Shown here piece by piece: positions 27,551-36,777 of a DNA stretch of 64,000 bases; the first letter of the stretch is position 1; the number at the start of each line of letters is the position of its first letter. Source of the stretch: Flavobacteriales bacterium UBA5081. Lineage in GTDB: Bacteria; Bacteroidota; Bacteroidia; Flavobacteriales_E; Vicingaceae. The position numbers and the translations under genes are program-made. The notes below the pieces were generated by a model. It was not told where the DNA came from. It made no database searches and saw only the letters and a list, made by a program, of their open reading frames with translations. The stretch covers positions 1 through 64,000 of the forward strand of contig DIAJ01000034.1 of assembly GCA_002415785.1 (NCBI GenBank), given 5' to 3'.

Positions 27551-29413
27551 TTATCTTCCAAAATGGATTAATAAAACTGAGATATCAGCAGGAGATACAC
27601 CACTAATTCTTGATGCTTGTCCTATCGTTTCTGGTTTGATTTTAGTCAGTTTTTCTCTTGCTTCAGATGAGATGGATTTTAATTTTGTATAGTCAAAATC
27701 TTTATGAATTATTACATCTTCTAATCTGTTCATTTTGTCAGCCATTTCCTTTTCTCTTTGGATATAGCCGTCGTATTTGATTTTAATTTCTGCCTGTTGT
27801 AGGCATTCGTCGTCAAAAGAATTTAGCTCAAAAGAATTGAAGTTCTCATTATTTCTAATGTCGCTAAGGGACACTTGTGGCCTTGAAATAATAGAAGAAA
27901 GTTTTACCTTTTGTTTTATTGGACTGGTACCGGCTTTTTCTAAATATGGATTGGCTATCTCTGGTTCAATGCTACTTTCTGACAGCATTTGTAATATGTT
28001 CTCTGTTTGGTTTTGTTTAAACTTCACAGCTTTTAATCTTTCATCAGAAGCTAAACCCACTGCATGTGAAAGTGGAGTTAAACGAATATCTGCATTATCT
28101 TGTCTAAGTAGAATTCTGTATTCTGCTCTTGAGGTAAACATTCGATAAGGCTCTTTTGTGCCTTTTGTAATTAAATCATCAATTAAAACTCCAATATAAG
28201 CCTGGTCTCTCCTTAGGATTAAAGGTTCTTTTTCTTGTACCTTTAAGGATGCGTTTAGTCCTGCCATCAATCCTTGTCCTGCCGCTTCTTCATAGCCTGT
28301 GGTTCCGTTAATTTGTCCGGCAAAATATAAGTTTTCAACCAACTTAGTTTCTAAAGTGTGCTTAAGTTGAGTAGGGGGGAAGTAATCGTATTCTATAGCA
28401 TAACCTGGTCTAAAAAGTTTTACATTTTCAAATCCAGGTATTTCTTTTATAGCTTTCATTTGCACATCCATTGGTAAGGATGTAGAAAACCCATTAACAT
28501 AAATTTCTACAGTATTCCAGCCTTCTGGCTCAACAAATATTTGGTGTCGGTCTCTTTCTGAAAAGCGTTCAATTTTTTCTTCAATTGATGGACAATATCT
28601 AGGTCCGGTCCCTTCAATTGAACCGCTAAACATTGGTGAACGATCTAATCCCGAACGAAGAATTTCATGAACTGTTGGGTTTGTGTAGGTGATGTAACAG
28701 CTCTTTTGCTTTTCAAGCTTTTTTGTATTTGTAAACGAAAATTTTGATGGATTTTCATCTCCTTTTTGCTCTTCCATTTTGGAATAATCCAAAGATCGAG
28801 AATCTACTCTTGGAGGTGTTCCTGTTTTCATTCTTCCATGATCAAACCCAAGTTGTATTAACTGTTCTGTTATTCCTTTTGAGTTTCTTTCTCCTGCTCG
28901 TCCTCCACCAAAGTTTTTGTCTCCAACATGAATAAGTCCGTTTAAAAATGTTCCTGCTGTTAAAACAACGGATTTGGTTTTTATTTCTAACCCTAAACTG
29001 GTTATTACTCCCTCAACCTTGCCATTTTTTACGATTACATTGTTAACAGTGTCTTGCCAAAAATCAACATTTGGGGTTTGCTCTAACATTAGTCTCCATT
29101 CTTGGGCAAAGAGCCATCTGTCACTTTGTACTCTTGGGCTCCACATTGCTGGTCCTTTAGAAAGGTTCAGCATTCTAAATTGTATTGCCGTTTTGTCGGC
29201 TACTATTCCGCTGTAACCACCCATCGCGTCAATTTCTCTAACTATTTGTCCTTTTGCTACGCCGCCCATTGCCGGGTTGCATGACATTTGCGCAATTGTA
29301 CCCATATTCATGGTTACAAGTAGTACTGAAGCGCCGGAGTTAGCAGCAGCTGCTGTTGCTTCACATCCTGCGTGTCCGCCACCCACTACAATTACATCGT
29401 ATTCTTTTAGCAT
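27551..29413 (-). CDS. mnmG: tRNA uridine-5-carboxymethylaminomethyl modification enzyme MnmG
   Basis: 620 residues, full length. FAD-binding motif VVGGGHAGCEAA (about 9-20) followed by the MnmG signature M-S-C-N-P-A-M-G-G-V-A-K-G, and P-R-Y-C-P-S-I-E further on. With MnmE it installs the cmnm5 group on U34 of several tRNAs; FAD and methylene-tetrahydrofolate are cofactors. mnmG (gidA) is often close to oriC and to partition genes. Here it is bracketed by two parS-type sites, one 12 bases before its start codon and one just after its stop. Confidence 0.97.
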   Translation of the reverse strand: MLKEYDVIVVGGGHAGCEATAAAANSGASVLLVTMNMGTIAQMSCNPAMGGVAKGQIVREIDAMGGYSGIVADKTAIQFRMLNLSKGPAMWSPRVQSDRWLFAQEWRLMLEQTPNVDFWQDTVNNVIVKNGKVEGVITSLGLEIKTKSVVLTAGTFLNGLIHVGDKNFGGGRAGERNSKGITEQLIQLGFDHGRMKTGTPPRVDSRSLDYSKMEEQKGDENPSKFSFTNTKKLEKQKSCYITYTNPTVHEILRSGLDRSPMFSGSIEGTGPRYCPSIEEKIERFSERDRHQIFVEPEGWNTVEIYVNGFSTSLPMDVQMKAIKEIPGFENVKLFRPGYAIEYDYFPPTQLKHTLETKLVENLYFAGQINGTTGYEEAAGQGLMAGLNASLKVQEKEPLILRRDQAYIGVLIDDLITKGTKEPYRMFTSRAEYRILLRQDNADIRLTPLSHAVGLASDERLKAVKFKQNQTENILQMLSESSIEPEIANPYLEKAGTSPIKQKVKLSSIISRPQVSLSDIRNNENFNSFELNSFDDECLQQAEIKIKYDGYIQREKEMADKMNRLEDVIIHKDFDYTKLKSISSEAREKLTKIKPETIGQASRISGVSPADISVLLIHFGR

Positions 29414-29424
29414 TTTAGCCTCCT

Positions 29425-29440
29425 TGTTTCACGTGGAACA
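29425..29440. promoter_or_regulatory. parS-type site 2
   Basis: Identical to site 1, 16 bases, located 12 bases upstream of the mnmG start codon, within its leader or promoter. ParB bound here could influence mnmG transcription. Confidence 0.85.
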
Positions 29441-29451
29441 AATTGTTGTTC

Positions 29452-29880
29452 CTATTTGTTTTCGGGCTGCAAAGTTAGGTAAAAATCTTCTTTCTGCCTG
29501 ATTTCTTGGGCATCTGAAGGTGTTTTGTCATCGTAGCCAATTAAGTGTAGCACTCCGTGAATTATAACACGGTGTAATTCCTCTGAAAAGGGTACGTCAA
29601 AACTGTTGGCGTTGTCCTTAATGCGGTCTATGCTGATAAAAATGTCGCCGGAAATAACATTATCTTCTACGTAATTAAATGTGATAATGTCAGTAAATGT
29701 GTCGTGATTTAAGTGACTTTGATTTATCTCAAGTAAATAGTCATCTGAACAAAAAATAAAGTTGAGTTCTCCGCAACTTTTATTTTCATTTGAAATGCAT
29801 TCTAAAATCCATTTTTTTATTTTCAAAGGATCCGATAATTCAAAGTCGGTATCCTCATTGTGAAAGTAAATTAAATCCAA
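29452..29880 (-). CDS. ybeY: Endoribonuclease YbeY
   Basis: 142 residues. The metal-site motif appears as HGVLHLIGYDDK (about 107-118), where the usual form is HGxLHLxGYDH; the third His is Asp here. D-T-F-T-D-I-I-T-F-N-Y and G-D-I-F-I-S-I-D are further family marks. YbeY is a single-strand RNase for 16S rRNA 3'-end maturation and ribosome quality control. It lies between mnmG and the anti-sigma-like ATPase, all on the minus strand, 3 bases from its upstream neighbour. Confidence 0.92.
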   Translation of the reverse strand: MDLIYFHNEDTDFELSDPLKIKKWILECISNENKSCGELNFIFCSDDYLLEINQSHLNHDTFTDIITFNYVEDNVISGDIFISIDRIKDNANSFDVPFSEELHRVIIHGVLHLIGYDDKTPSDAQEIRQKEDFYLTLQPENK

Positions 29881-29883
29881 TTT

Positions 29884-30291
29884 TTATTTGTAAAATGTGA
29901 GTTTTACTATTCTTCCTTCTTCTTCAAAACGGACTTCATCTGACAAGTTTTTCATAATGAAAATTCCTCTTCCGTCCGGCTTTTCGATGTTTTCCGGTAG
30001 CGTTGGGTCAGGAACGTTTTCATAGTCGAAGCCGCTGCCTTGATCTATAACAGCAATGCAAAATTCAGCATCAGAAAACTCAAAATGCAAATCAATCATT
30101 TTGCTTTTATCCATTTTATTTCCGTGCTTTAAAGCGTTGTTTACGGCTTCGGTTGTTGCAATAAGCAAATTGGCGTAAATCTCTTCCGGAATTTTGTGCT
30201 TTTCTTTTAGTTCATCAATCAATTGTTCTACCCTAGCCATGCTAGAAAGCTCTGAAGGAAGTTGATGTTTTTCGATTGCTAACGACATCAT
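29884..30291 (-). CDS. RsbW-like ATP-binding protein
   Basis: 135 residues that form only an HATPase_c fold of the anti-sigma/serine kinase kind. The N box is TTEAVNNALKHG (about 47-58), the G1 box is IDQGSGFD (about 86) and the G2 region is DGRGIFIMK (about 107). No phospho-acceptor domain is present. It could phosphorylate or bind a sigma factor or STAS antagonist, none of which is in the window. It overlaps the DUF4175 gene by 4 bases and precedes ybeY by 3, so the three form a tight operon. Confidence 0.88.
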   Translation of the reverse strand: MMSLAIEKHQLPSELSSMARVEQLIDELKEKHKIPEEIYANLLIATTEAVNNALKHGNKMDKSKMIDLHFEFSDAEFCIAVIDQGSGFDYENVPDPTLPENIEKPDGRGIFIMKNLSDEVRFEEEGRIVKLTFYK

Positions 30292-33200
30292 GGGTTTATT
30301 TGATTAAAGTATTCGGTTACTTTTGACTTATAAAAATTGTTGAAAGAAGGAGGAAGTGTTTTTAATAATTCGATCTCACTTTCTTTCCGACTATTATACT
30401 CAAAAAAGGATTTTGGGTTACGAGAAAATTCATCCGTAAATTCAATGGCTTCTCTTTTCTCATCCTTTTCTCTTTCCCTTTCGGCTTTTTCTGATTGCAA
30501 AAGACGTGTTAAAATTTCTTGTTGACGCAAGATAGTTTCATTGGTGATTTGTTTATTCACTAAATCGGTTTCAGTTTGCTCCATCATTTCCTGAAGTTTT
30601 TCCAAGCTTCCGCCTCCTCCATTTCCTTTTTCTAGCTCCTCTTGCATTTGTTGAATAGCTTTGCGAATGGCAGCTTGTTTGGCAGCCATTTGAGCCAATT
30701 GCTTACTCATTCCACCTTGTCCGCCCGGCATTCCCTCACCGGGTTTTTCGCCTTTTTTGCCTCCCGGTTTTTGCCCTTGTTCCATGGCTTTTTTCAATTG
30801 TTCCATTTGCTTGTTCAACTGCTGTTGCAAACTTTTCATATTGCCCATTTTGTTACTGGGCTTTCCCCCGGGCTTGCTTCCAGGTTTTTTACACTGCCCC
30901 TTGCTTTGCATCATGGCTTGCATTTGCTGCTGCATTTGTTGCATGGCTTCATCTAATAATAATGCAAGGTTGTTTAAAGAGGTCATGGCGTATTGCTGTC
31001 GGTTGTTTGCCATGGCTGTGTTTCTTTCTGCCAATTGCTCTACCGCCTTTTGCATATTGGTTTTTATACTGCTCATTTCTCGATTCACGATTCCTTCCAA
31101 CTGAATCACTCTTTTGCTAAGGGCAAATAAAGAGTCCTCAATTACTTTTGAATCATCTTGTAACTTGTTTTGCTCTTGAGCTAGTTCAACGTATTTTGGG
31201 TCGTTTATGTTGGTCGATTTTAAGTTTTCCATTAATTCTTCCTGACTAAATGAAAGATCAATTAAGTTCTCAAGTAATTGGCGTAAATCCTCTAAATTTT
31301 CTGCTTGCTGCGCAGACTGCATCTGCATTTGCATTGCTTCCATTTGTTCTGAGAGTTCTTGCATCCCATCTTCTGAGTCTTGCTGTTTTTCACCGGCTTT
31401 TTGCTCGTTCATTTTAGAAAGTTCTTCAGCACTTTCCTTCATGTCTTTTTTAATTTGATCTTCTAGGCTTTCTGTATCCGGCATTTCATTAGGCTCTTCA
31501 AGCTCTTGGTTTTTTTTCTCCAGCTCATCCATTTTTTCACTCAATTCATCCATTTCTTTGTTGAGTTCTTCTTGTTTCTCTTTGAGCTTTTCTTTCTCTT
31601 CTTTTTTCTTAGCTGCTAAGGTTTCTTCCTTTAATTTTTGTTGTTTCTCTTTTAACTCATCTACTTTTTTCTTCACATCGTCCAACTGCTTTTCAAACTC
31701 CAGCTGTTTGAAAAGCTCCAAGTTTCTATCGAGCTCTTTTTCCATGTCTTCATTGCTCAACTCAATTTTTTCCAATTGTTTTTGAAGTTGGTCTTTTTGG
31801 AGTTTTTCCATCATTTTCTCCACCTCCTTCATCATTTCTTTCATCTCTTCCGTCATCACATTTTCCATCAACTTCTCTAACTGCTTTTGCTTTTCAAGCA
31901 AATTTTCATCCATCTGCTGGTACTCCTTTTGCAATTGATTTTTCTGACGGTTTTCCTCTTTGAGTTGCTGCATATTTTTTTGAAGCTGCTTGTGTTTTTT
32001 CATCAAGTCTTCTAACTTCTTTTTTTCTTGATAGCCCAATTGCTTCTTGTTTAACATGCTTTGCTTCAGTTCCTCTAAGTCTCGTTTAATTTCTTGAGAA
32101 AGTTCGATGTTTTCTTTTAAGTCGTCTTTAATTTTATTATTGCTACTGTCTTCTTTTTCAGCTAATTCGTCTTTAGAAGGGGCTTTGAAAATTAATGTCT
32201 GAGTACGAGCAGACTTGCTTCCATTTACCCCGTCATTGTCCCATACTTGAAAATAGTACTCTACTTGGTCACCACTTTTAAGTTCAAATTGATTCAAATT
32301 TAAGCTGTGGTAAAAATCACTTTGAGGTAGGTTTTTATTGATGGGTAATTGAACAATATTTTCCATTCCCACAGAATCATTTGCTCCTAAAAATCGGCTT
32401 CGAAATTCTAATCTACTAAAGCCATAGTCATCTTTAACTAGCCCCTTAAAATAAATGATTTTAGAAGAATTACTATCGGTTCTACTTTCAACTTCTATAC
32501 TAGGTCTTAAATCTTGAATCACCTCAACTTTGTAATTCGCCGTATCTGAGTTAATAAATTGATTGTAGGCATTTACTGAATAATAGCTATTGTTGAATAG
32601 TCGTTTGCTAAACTGATATTCATTTTCGGCAATTCTATCGACTTGATAGCTGCTGTCACTTAAATAAAAATAGATGCCATCCGTATTTTCAGCAATAAAG
32701 TTCCACTTTACTTCAGTGCCTTCAGGAATTGTCAAGTCGCCTTTATCGCTAATTGTTTCATCTTTTTTTCCAAGGTAATTAGGATAGTCGAGCGAAATAA
32801 TAAAGTTTTTTATACCTGCTTTTGGAACAACGTCGACTTCGTAATTTTTTGAATTGTATATCCCGTCACTCAAATAAAAAGTAATGTTATCGTCTAAATT
32901 GTTGAAGCTAAATGAAAATTGATTTTTTGCATTTTTGCTCATTAAAAATTCTTGCCCCTCAAAGTGAACTTTCATTTGGTTGGGGATTTCTTCACCTTCA
33001 ATTCTAACTTTTAACTTAAAGTCTTCATTTTTAAAGGTAGATAGCTTTTGGTTTTCCAGAATGATTTGATAAGGGGCAAGAGGAATAAATTCAATATTAT
33101 GAGCCACCAATCTATTTGTGCTATCTGAAACAATTTGTGGAGAAATTGCTAACAAAAGAGCAATAACCGCCGCCGGTGGAATTAAGTATTTGAGGTACTT

Positions 33201-33662
33201 TTTGTTTTCGCCTAAGTTCACAGCTAGCTGAAAAGGAACCGGCTTCAGTTGGTTAATTTTTTGGTTAATTCCAGATTCAATTAAATCAGAAGAGCTTTGT
33301 TCTGAAAGCTTTTTTAACTGAAGAACATTGTACAGCTTATCGTCGATTTCAGAAAAGTGCTTGCCAATAATTTGTGAAGCTTGCTCGTGAGAAATTCGCT
33401 TACCAATTGACAGAATTTGACTAATCGGATAAATTACCCAGAGTAAAAGAGCAATTGACAAAACACTCAAACTACCATAAAAAAGCACCGTTCTTGTTGT
33501 CGTGTTGAATTTTCCAAAATGCTCTAAAAGAACCAACAAAATAAAAGTTGCCAGAGCTAAACTGCCGAAATAAATGGCTCCTCGAATCAGTTTATTGAAA
33601 TAATATTTTCGAATAAACTCATCCAGCTTTTGAATCAGCAAATGATAGTTTTCCTTTTTCAT
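30288..33662 (-). CDS. DUF4175 family membrane protein with long coiled coils
   Basis: 1124 residues. Two membrane helices near the N-terminus (about 24-46 and 55-77) and a third near 160. A beta-rich extracytoplasmic part extends to about 495. Then 400 residues of Glu/Lys/Gln-rich coiled coil follow, and a Gln/Met-rich and Gly/Lys/Pro-rich low-complexity region lies at about 930-1010. This is the DUF4175 layout known only in Bacteroidota, where the gene usually sits next to the small ATPase found here. Function unknown. The strongly biased composition is part of the protein and not a sequence artefact, since the frame stays open throughout. Confidence 0.87.
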   Translation of the reverse strand: MKKENYHLLIQKLDEFIRKYYFNKLIRGAIYFGSLALATFILLVLLEHFGKFNTTTRTVLFYGSLSVLSIALLLWVIYPISQILSIGKRISHEQASQIIGKHFSEIDDKLYNVLQLKKLSEQSSSDLIESGINQKINQLKPVPFQLAVNLGENKKYLKYLIPPAAVIALLLAISPQIVSDSTNRLVAHNIEFIPLAPYQIILENQKLSTFKNEDFKLKVRIEGEEIPNQMKVHFEGQEFLMSKNAKNQFSFSFNNLDDNITFYLSDGIYNSKNYEVDVVPKAGIKNFIISLDYPNYLGKKDETISDKGDLTIPEGTEVKWNFIAENTDGIYFYLSDSSYQVDRIAENEYQFSKRLFNNSYYSVNAYNQFINSDTANYKVEVIQDLRPSIEVESRTDSNSSKIIYFKGLVKDDYGFSRLEFRSRFLGANDSVGMENIVQLPINKNLPQSDFYHSLNLNQFELKSGDQVEYYFQVWDNDGVNGSKSARTQTLIFKAPSKDELAEKEDSSNNKIKDDLKENIELSQEIKRDLEELKQSMLNKKQLGYQEKKKLEDLMKKHKQLQKNMQQLKEENRQKNQLQKEYQQMDENLLEKQKQLEKLMENVMTEEMKEMMKEVEKMMEKLQKDQLQKQLEKIELSNEDMEKELDRNLELFKQLEFEKQLDDVKKKVDELKEKQQKLKEETLAAKKKEEKEKLKEKQEELNKEMDELSEKMDELEKKNQELEEPNEMPDTESLEDQIKKDMKESAEELSKMNEQKAGEKQQDSEDGMQELSEQMEAMQMQMQSAQQAENLEDLRQLLENLIDLSFSQEELMENLKSTNINDPKYVELAQEQNKLQDDSKVIEDSLFALSKRVIQLEGIVNREMSSIKTNMQKAVEQLAERNTAMANNRQQYAMTSLNNLALLLDEAMQQMQQQMQAMMQSKGQCKKPGSKPGGKPSNKMGNMKSLQQQLNKQMEQLKKAMEQGQKPGGKKGEKPGEGMPGGQGGMSKQLAQMAAKQAAIRKAIQQMQEELEKGNGGGGSLEKLQEMMEQTETDLVNKQITNETILRQQEILTRLLQSEKAEREREKDEKREAIEFTDEFSRNPKSFFEYNSRKESEIELLKTLPPSFNNFYKSKVTEYFNQINP

Positions 33663-33711
33663 AAATCTTCTCCTTCAACTCAGGAATTGAGGGCTTGAAA
33701 GTTAAGCATTT

Positions 33712-34575
33712 TTAAAGCGTTGTCCACCGAATTAAGTTGCCTAAGGGCAGTTTTAATTTTTGTTTAGACTTTAGCGCTAATGTCGTTGCTTCATAAGTTT
33801 TTGGGCAAGCCGGCATTTCGTTTAAAATAGCCTTTAAATCATCCATTTTCATCTTTGGGGAATAGGTGTTTAAAATAAAAAAATGTTTTTGAGGATTTAA
33901 AAGACGACTCACATTTTTTAAAAGTGGCTTTAGGTCATTTTCTAACTTCCATTTTTCCTTTTTTGTACCATATCCAAAAGCAGGAGGATCCATAATTACG
34001 CCATTAAATTGATCGCCCCGACGAACAGCTTTTTCCACAAATTTGGCGGCATCTTCTAAAATCCATCGAATGTTGTCTACTTTATTTTTTTCTGCATTGT
34101 TTCTTCCCCAATTGAGCACTTGCTTTACTGAATCAACATTGGTTACTTCAGCTCCACATTTTGCTGCTACAATGCTTGCAGCTCCGGTGTAAGCAAAAAG
34201 GTTAAGCACTTTGGCGGGCTTATTTAGCTTTCTCAACTGCTCAATAATATAATCCCAATTAGCAACTTGTTCCGGAAAAATCCCTATGTGCTTAAAGTTG
34301 GTTAATTGCAAGTTAAACTGTAGTTGAAAGTCATTTTGATAAACTATTTCCCACTCTTTAAGTGCATCTTTATTACTTTTCCACTCTCCTTTTTTCCCTT
34401 TTTCTTCATAAAAATACCAATCCGCTTTTTCCCATTCTTTTTTAGGAAGTTTTGCTGTCCACTTTGCTTCTACCTCCGGGCGATTTAATATTAGCTTGCC
34501 AAATCGCTCTAACTTGCGCTGATTTCCACAATCTAACAGCTCGTAATCTAAATGATTAGAAGGGAAAGTGAACAT
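33712..34575 (-). CDS. Class I SAM-dependent rRNA methyltransferase (RlmI/K-like)
   Basis: 287 residues from the MFTFPSNHLDYELL start. An upstream in-frame ATG (34626) overlaps the promoter and is not preferred. The Rossmann core has NLFAYTGAASI (SAM motif I, about 148), the acidic V-T-N-V-D-S (about 168) and VIMDPPAFGYG (about 206), the DPPAF motif of 23S rRNA cytosine/guanine methyltransferases. No N-terminal PUA domain is evident, unlike E. coli RlmI. It is transcribed divergently from gltX. Confidence 0.88.
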   Translation of the reverse strand: MFTFPSNHLDYELLDCGNQRKLERFGKLILNRPEVEAKWTAKLPKKEWEKADWYFYEEKGKKGEWKSNKDALKEWEIVYQNDFQLQFNLQLTNFKHIGIFPEQVANWDYIIEQLRKLNKPAKVLNLFAYTGAASIVAAKCGAEVTNVDSVKQVLNWGRNNAEKNKVDNIRWILEDAAKFVEKAVRRGDQFNGVIMDPPAFGYGTKKEKWKLENDLKPLLKNVSRLLNPQKHFFILNTYSPKMKMDDLKAILNEMPACPKTYEATTLALKSKQKLKLPLGNLIRWTTL

Positions 34576-34623
34576 TTTTGTAGTTGTAATATCGCTTTTT
34601 GACCTATTTGCTCTCATTTCCTG

Positions 34624-34631
34624 CAAACTTA
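34624..34631 (-). promoter_or_regulatory. -7 box of rRNA methyltransferase gene
   Basis: TAAGTTTG on the minus strand fits TAnnTTTG, about 50 bases before the start at 34575. It supports the shorter start because the 34626 ATG would overlap the box. Confidence 0.6.
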
Positions 34632-34655
34632 GGGAAAAGAAAGGCTGATAAGTTT

Positions 34656-34663
34656 TACCTTTG
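34656..34663 (+). promoter_or_regulatory. -7 box of gltX
   Basis: TACCTTTG fits TAnnTTTG and lies 31 bases before the gltX ATG, back to back with the divergent methyltransferase promoter. Confidence 0.6.
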
Positions 34664-34694
34664 TGCCCTCGAAATTAAAAGAAGACAATTGAGC

Positions 34695-36233
34695 ATGGAC
34701 AGAAAAGTGAGAGTAAGGTTTGCCCCAAGTCCTACGGGACCTTTGCACATGGGTGGAGTTAGAACTGCTTTGTACAACTATTTATTTGCCAAAAAGCACA
34801 ATGGAGATTTCATTTTGCGAATTGAAGATACTGATCAAACTCGTTATGTAGAAGGTGCTGAAGAGTACATCGCAGAATCATTAAAGTGGTGCGGAATTTT
34901 GCCTAACGAAGGACAAGGTTACGGAGGAGAATATGGTCCTTACCGACAGTCTGAGCGGAAAGAAAAAGACATTTACAGAAAATATGCACAACAGTTGGTT
35001 GATGAAGGGAAGGCATATTATGCTTTTGATACTCCAGAAGAGTTGGAGCAAATGCGAGAAGATTTGAAAAAAGCAGGTGTGGCTGCCCCACAATACAATG
35101 CGATTACCAGAGGTAGAATGAAAAACTCCATTTCTCTTTCAGCAGAGGAAGTTGAAAAGCGCATGCAAAACGGAGATCCTTATGTGATTAGAATTAAGAT
35201 TCCACGAAACGAAGACATTAAGTTTAAAGATATGGTTCGTGGATGGGTGCAAGTGCATTCTTCCAACTTAGATGATAAAGTTTTATTTAAGTCTGATGGT
35301 ATGCCGACTTATCACTTAGCCAATATAGTGGATGATCATTTAATGGAAATTTCACATGTAATTCGTGGTGAAGAGTGGTTGCCATCAGCGCCATTGCACG
35401 TTTTGCTTTACGAAGCGTTTGGCTGGGAAGACAGTCGTCCTGAGTTTGCTCACTTGCCATTATTGCTTAAGCCCGATGGGAATGGTAAACTAAGTAAAAG
35501 AGATGGAGATCGATTGGGATTCCCTGTTTTTCCTTTGGAGTGGAAAGATCCTTCTTCCGGAGAGATTTCATCAGGTTACAGGGAAAAAGGATACTTTCCC
35601 GAAGCTTTTGTGAATATTTTAGCCCTTTTAGGATGGAATCCGGGAACGAATCAAGAAATATTCAGTTTAGCTGAATTGGTGGAAGCCTTCTCCATTGAAA
35701 GAGTGGGGAAAGCCGGAGCTAAATACGATCCTGAAAAAGCTCGTTGGTTTAATCAGCAGTATTTGCGCGCCAAAAATGATCGAGAAATTGCTGAAAACTT
35801 GATGAAACTTGAAGAAAGCAAGGCTATAGTTGGCGATAAAGACATTGAGTTTTTAACTTCAGTTTGTGGTTTAATGAAAGAGCGTGCTACCTTTTTGAAG
35901 GATATTCCTAAAGAAGGCTTTTACTTTTTTGAAGCTCCAAGCGAGTACGATGAAAAAACCATCAAGAAAAAGTGGAAGGAAGACAGCGCCACAATTATGA
36001 GGGAATGGAAAGAGCGTATGCAAAAGATGAGCAGCTTTGACCAAGACGGTATAGAGCAGGAGTTTAAAGCATTTTTAGATGAGAAGGAGATGGGAATTGG
36101 AAAAGTGCTTCCTCTTTTTAGAGTTCTTTTAACCGGTCAAGGTATGGGACCATCTATGTTTGCTATTGCTTCATTGTTGGGGAAAGAAGAAAGTATTCAA
36201 CGTCTTGAAAGTGGTATAAAAAAACTAGGCTAA
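34695..36233 (+). CDS. gltX: Glutamyl-tRNA synthetase
   Basis: 512 residues from the ATG at 34695, which gives the canonical start VRVRFAPSPTGPLHMGG containing the class I HIGH-type motif (HMGG). The KMSKS-type motif is KLSKRDG (about 265). It charges tRNA-Glu (and, given GatA, probably tRNA-Gln) with glutamate. An in-frame ATG at 34599 lies before the promoter box and is rejected. Its stop codon shares one base with the folB start (TAATG), so the two are translationally coupled. Confidence 0.96.
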   Translation: MDRKVRVRFAPSPTGPLHMGGVRTALYNYLFAKKHNGDFILRIEDTDQTRYVEGAEEYIAESLKWCGILPNEGQGYGGEYGPYRQSERKEKDIYRKYAQQLVDEGKAYYAFDTPEELEQMREDLKKAGVAAPQYNAITRGRMKNSISLSAEEVEKRMQNGDPYVIRIKIPRNEDIKFKDMVRGWVQVHSSNLDDKVLFKSDGMPTYHLANIVDDHLMEISHVIRGEEWLPSAPLHVLLYEAFGWEDSRPEFAHLPLLLKPDGNGKLSKRDGDRLGFPVFPLEWKDPSSGEISSGYREKGYFPEAFVNILALLGWNPGTNQEIFSLAELVEAFSIERVGKAGAKYDPEKARWFNQQYLRAKNDREIAENLMKLEESKAIVGDKDIEFLTSVCGLMKERATFLKDIPKEGFYFFEAPSEYDEKTIKKKWKEDSATIMREWKERMQKMSSFDQDGIEQEFKAFLDEKEMGIGKVLPLFRVLLTGQGMGPSMFAIASLLGKEESIQRLESGIKKLG

Positions 36234-36583
36234 TGCAAAAGGTGCTTCTTGAAGATGTAATTTTTTATGCTCATCATGGGCTTTTTGACGAAGAAACCAT
36301 TGTTGGTGGAAGGTTTGAGGTGAATTTGGCGGTAGAAACAGACTTTTCATTGGCTGCCGATGAAGATAAAATTGAAGGAACAGTAAACTATGTGGCACTT
36401 TATAATTTAGTTAAAGAAGAAGTTGAAAAACCTTCAAAGTTAATAGAGCATTTGGCCGGTAGAATTATTAAGCGCATCAAAGAGGAGTTTTCAGAAGTAG
36501 AAAACGTGCACATCAAAATCAGCAAGCTCAATCCTCCTATTTCCGGCGAAGTGGGGAAGGTTAGTGTGGAGATGGAGGGGTGA
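36233..36583 (+). CDS. folB: Dihydroneopterin aldolase
   Basis: 116 residues, full length. F-Y-A-H-H-G-L-F-D-E-E holds the substrate-binding Glu near 20-21 and ISKLNPP the catalytic Lys (98). The enzyme converts dihydroneopterin to hydroxymethyl-dihydropterin in folate synthesis. It shares one base with gltX. The last third of the gene (from codon 66, base 36428, and more often from codon 98) recurs five times over the next 6.5 kb as fragments at the ends of cargo blocks, which marks the 3' end of folB as an insertion site. Confidence 0.95.
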   Translation: MQKVLLEDVIFYAHHGLFDEETIVGGRFEVNLAVETDFSLAADEDKIEGTVNYVALYNLVKEEVEKPSKLIEHLAGRIIKRIKEEFSEVENVHIKISKLNPPISGEVGKVSVEMEG

Positions 36584-36633
36584 TTATTGCCTTAAGACTC
36601 TAAAGGGCTGAAAGAGAAGCTATTTCATAGCCA

Positions 36634-36666
36634 AGCTTTGCCAAAGTTCCAAACTTTGGCAGAGCT
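36634..36666. repeat. Hairpin just before folB relic 1
   Basis: Stem AGCTTTGCCAAAGTT / AACTTTGGCAGAGCT, 15 pairs with one G-T pair and a 3-base loop. It lies 50 bases after folB and 3 bases before relic 1, and could be the terminator of the gltX-folB transcript, though no T run follows. Confidence 0.7.
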
Positions 36667-36669
36667 CCA

Positions 36670-36713
36670 CATTCGGCGAAGTGGGAAAGGATAGTGTGGA
36701 GGTGGATAAATAA
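36670..36713 (+). pseudogene. folB 3'-end relic 1
   Basis: CGGCGAAGTGGG and the following bases match folB at 30 of 33 positions (36674-36706). It encodes G-E-V-G-K-D-S-V-E-V-D-K and then TAA at 36711-36713. No start and no upstream folB part is present. Confidence 0.9.
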
Positions 36714-36777
36714 TCTAAATGCAATAAGATCTTAGACTCGTTAGTTTTTCAATTCTGACAGATCTACCTAACAATTA

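Noticed and set aside
30640..31110. Minus/plus shadow frames within the DUF4175 gene, apparently membrane-like
   Set aside because: Hydrophobic runs arise from reading Glu/Lys/Gln-rich coiled-coil codons on the opposite strand.
34599..34694. Longer N-terminus for GltX
   Set aside because: It starts upstream of the -7 box and precedes the canonical class I synthetase start.
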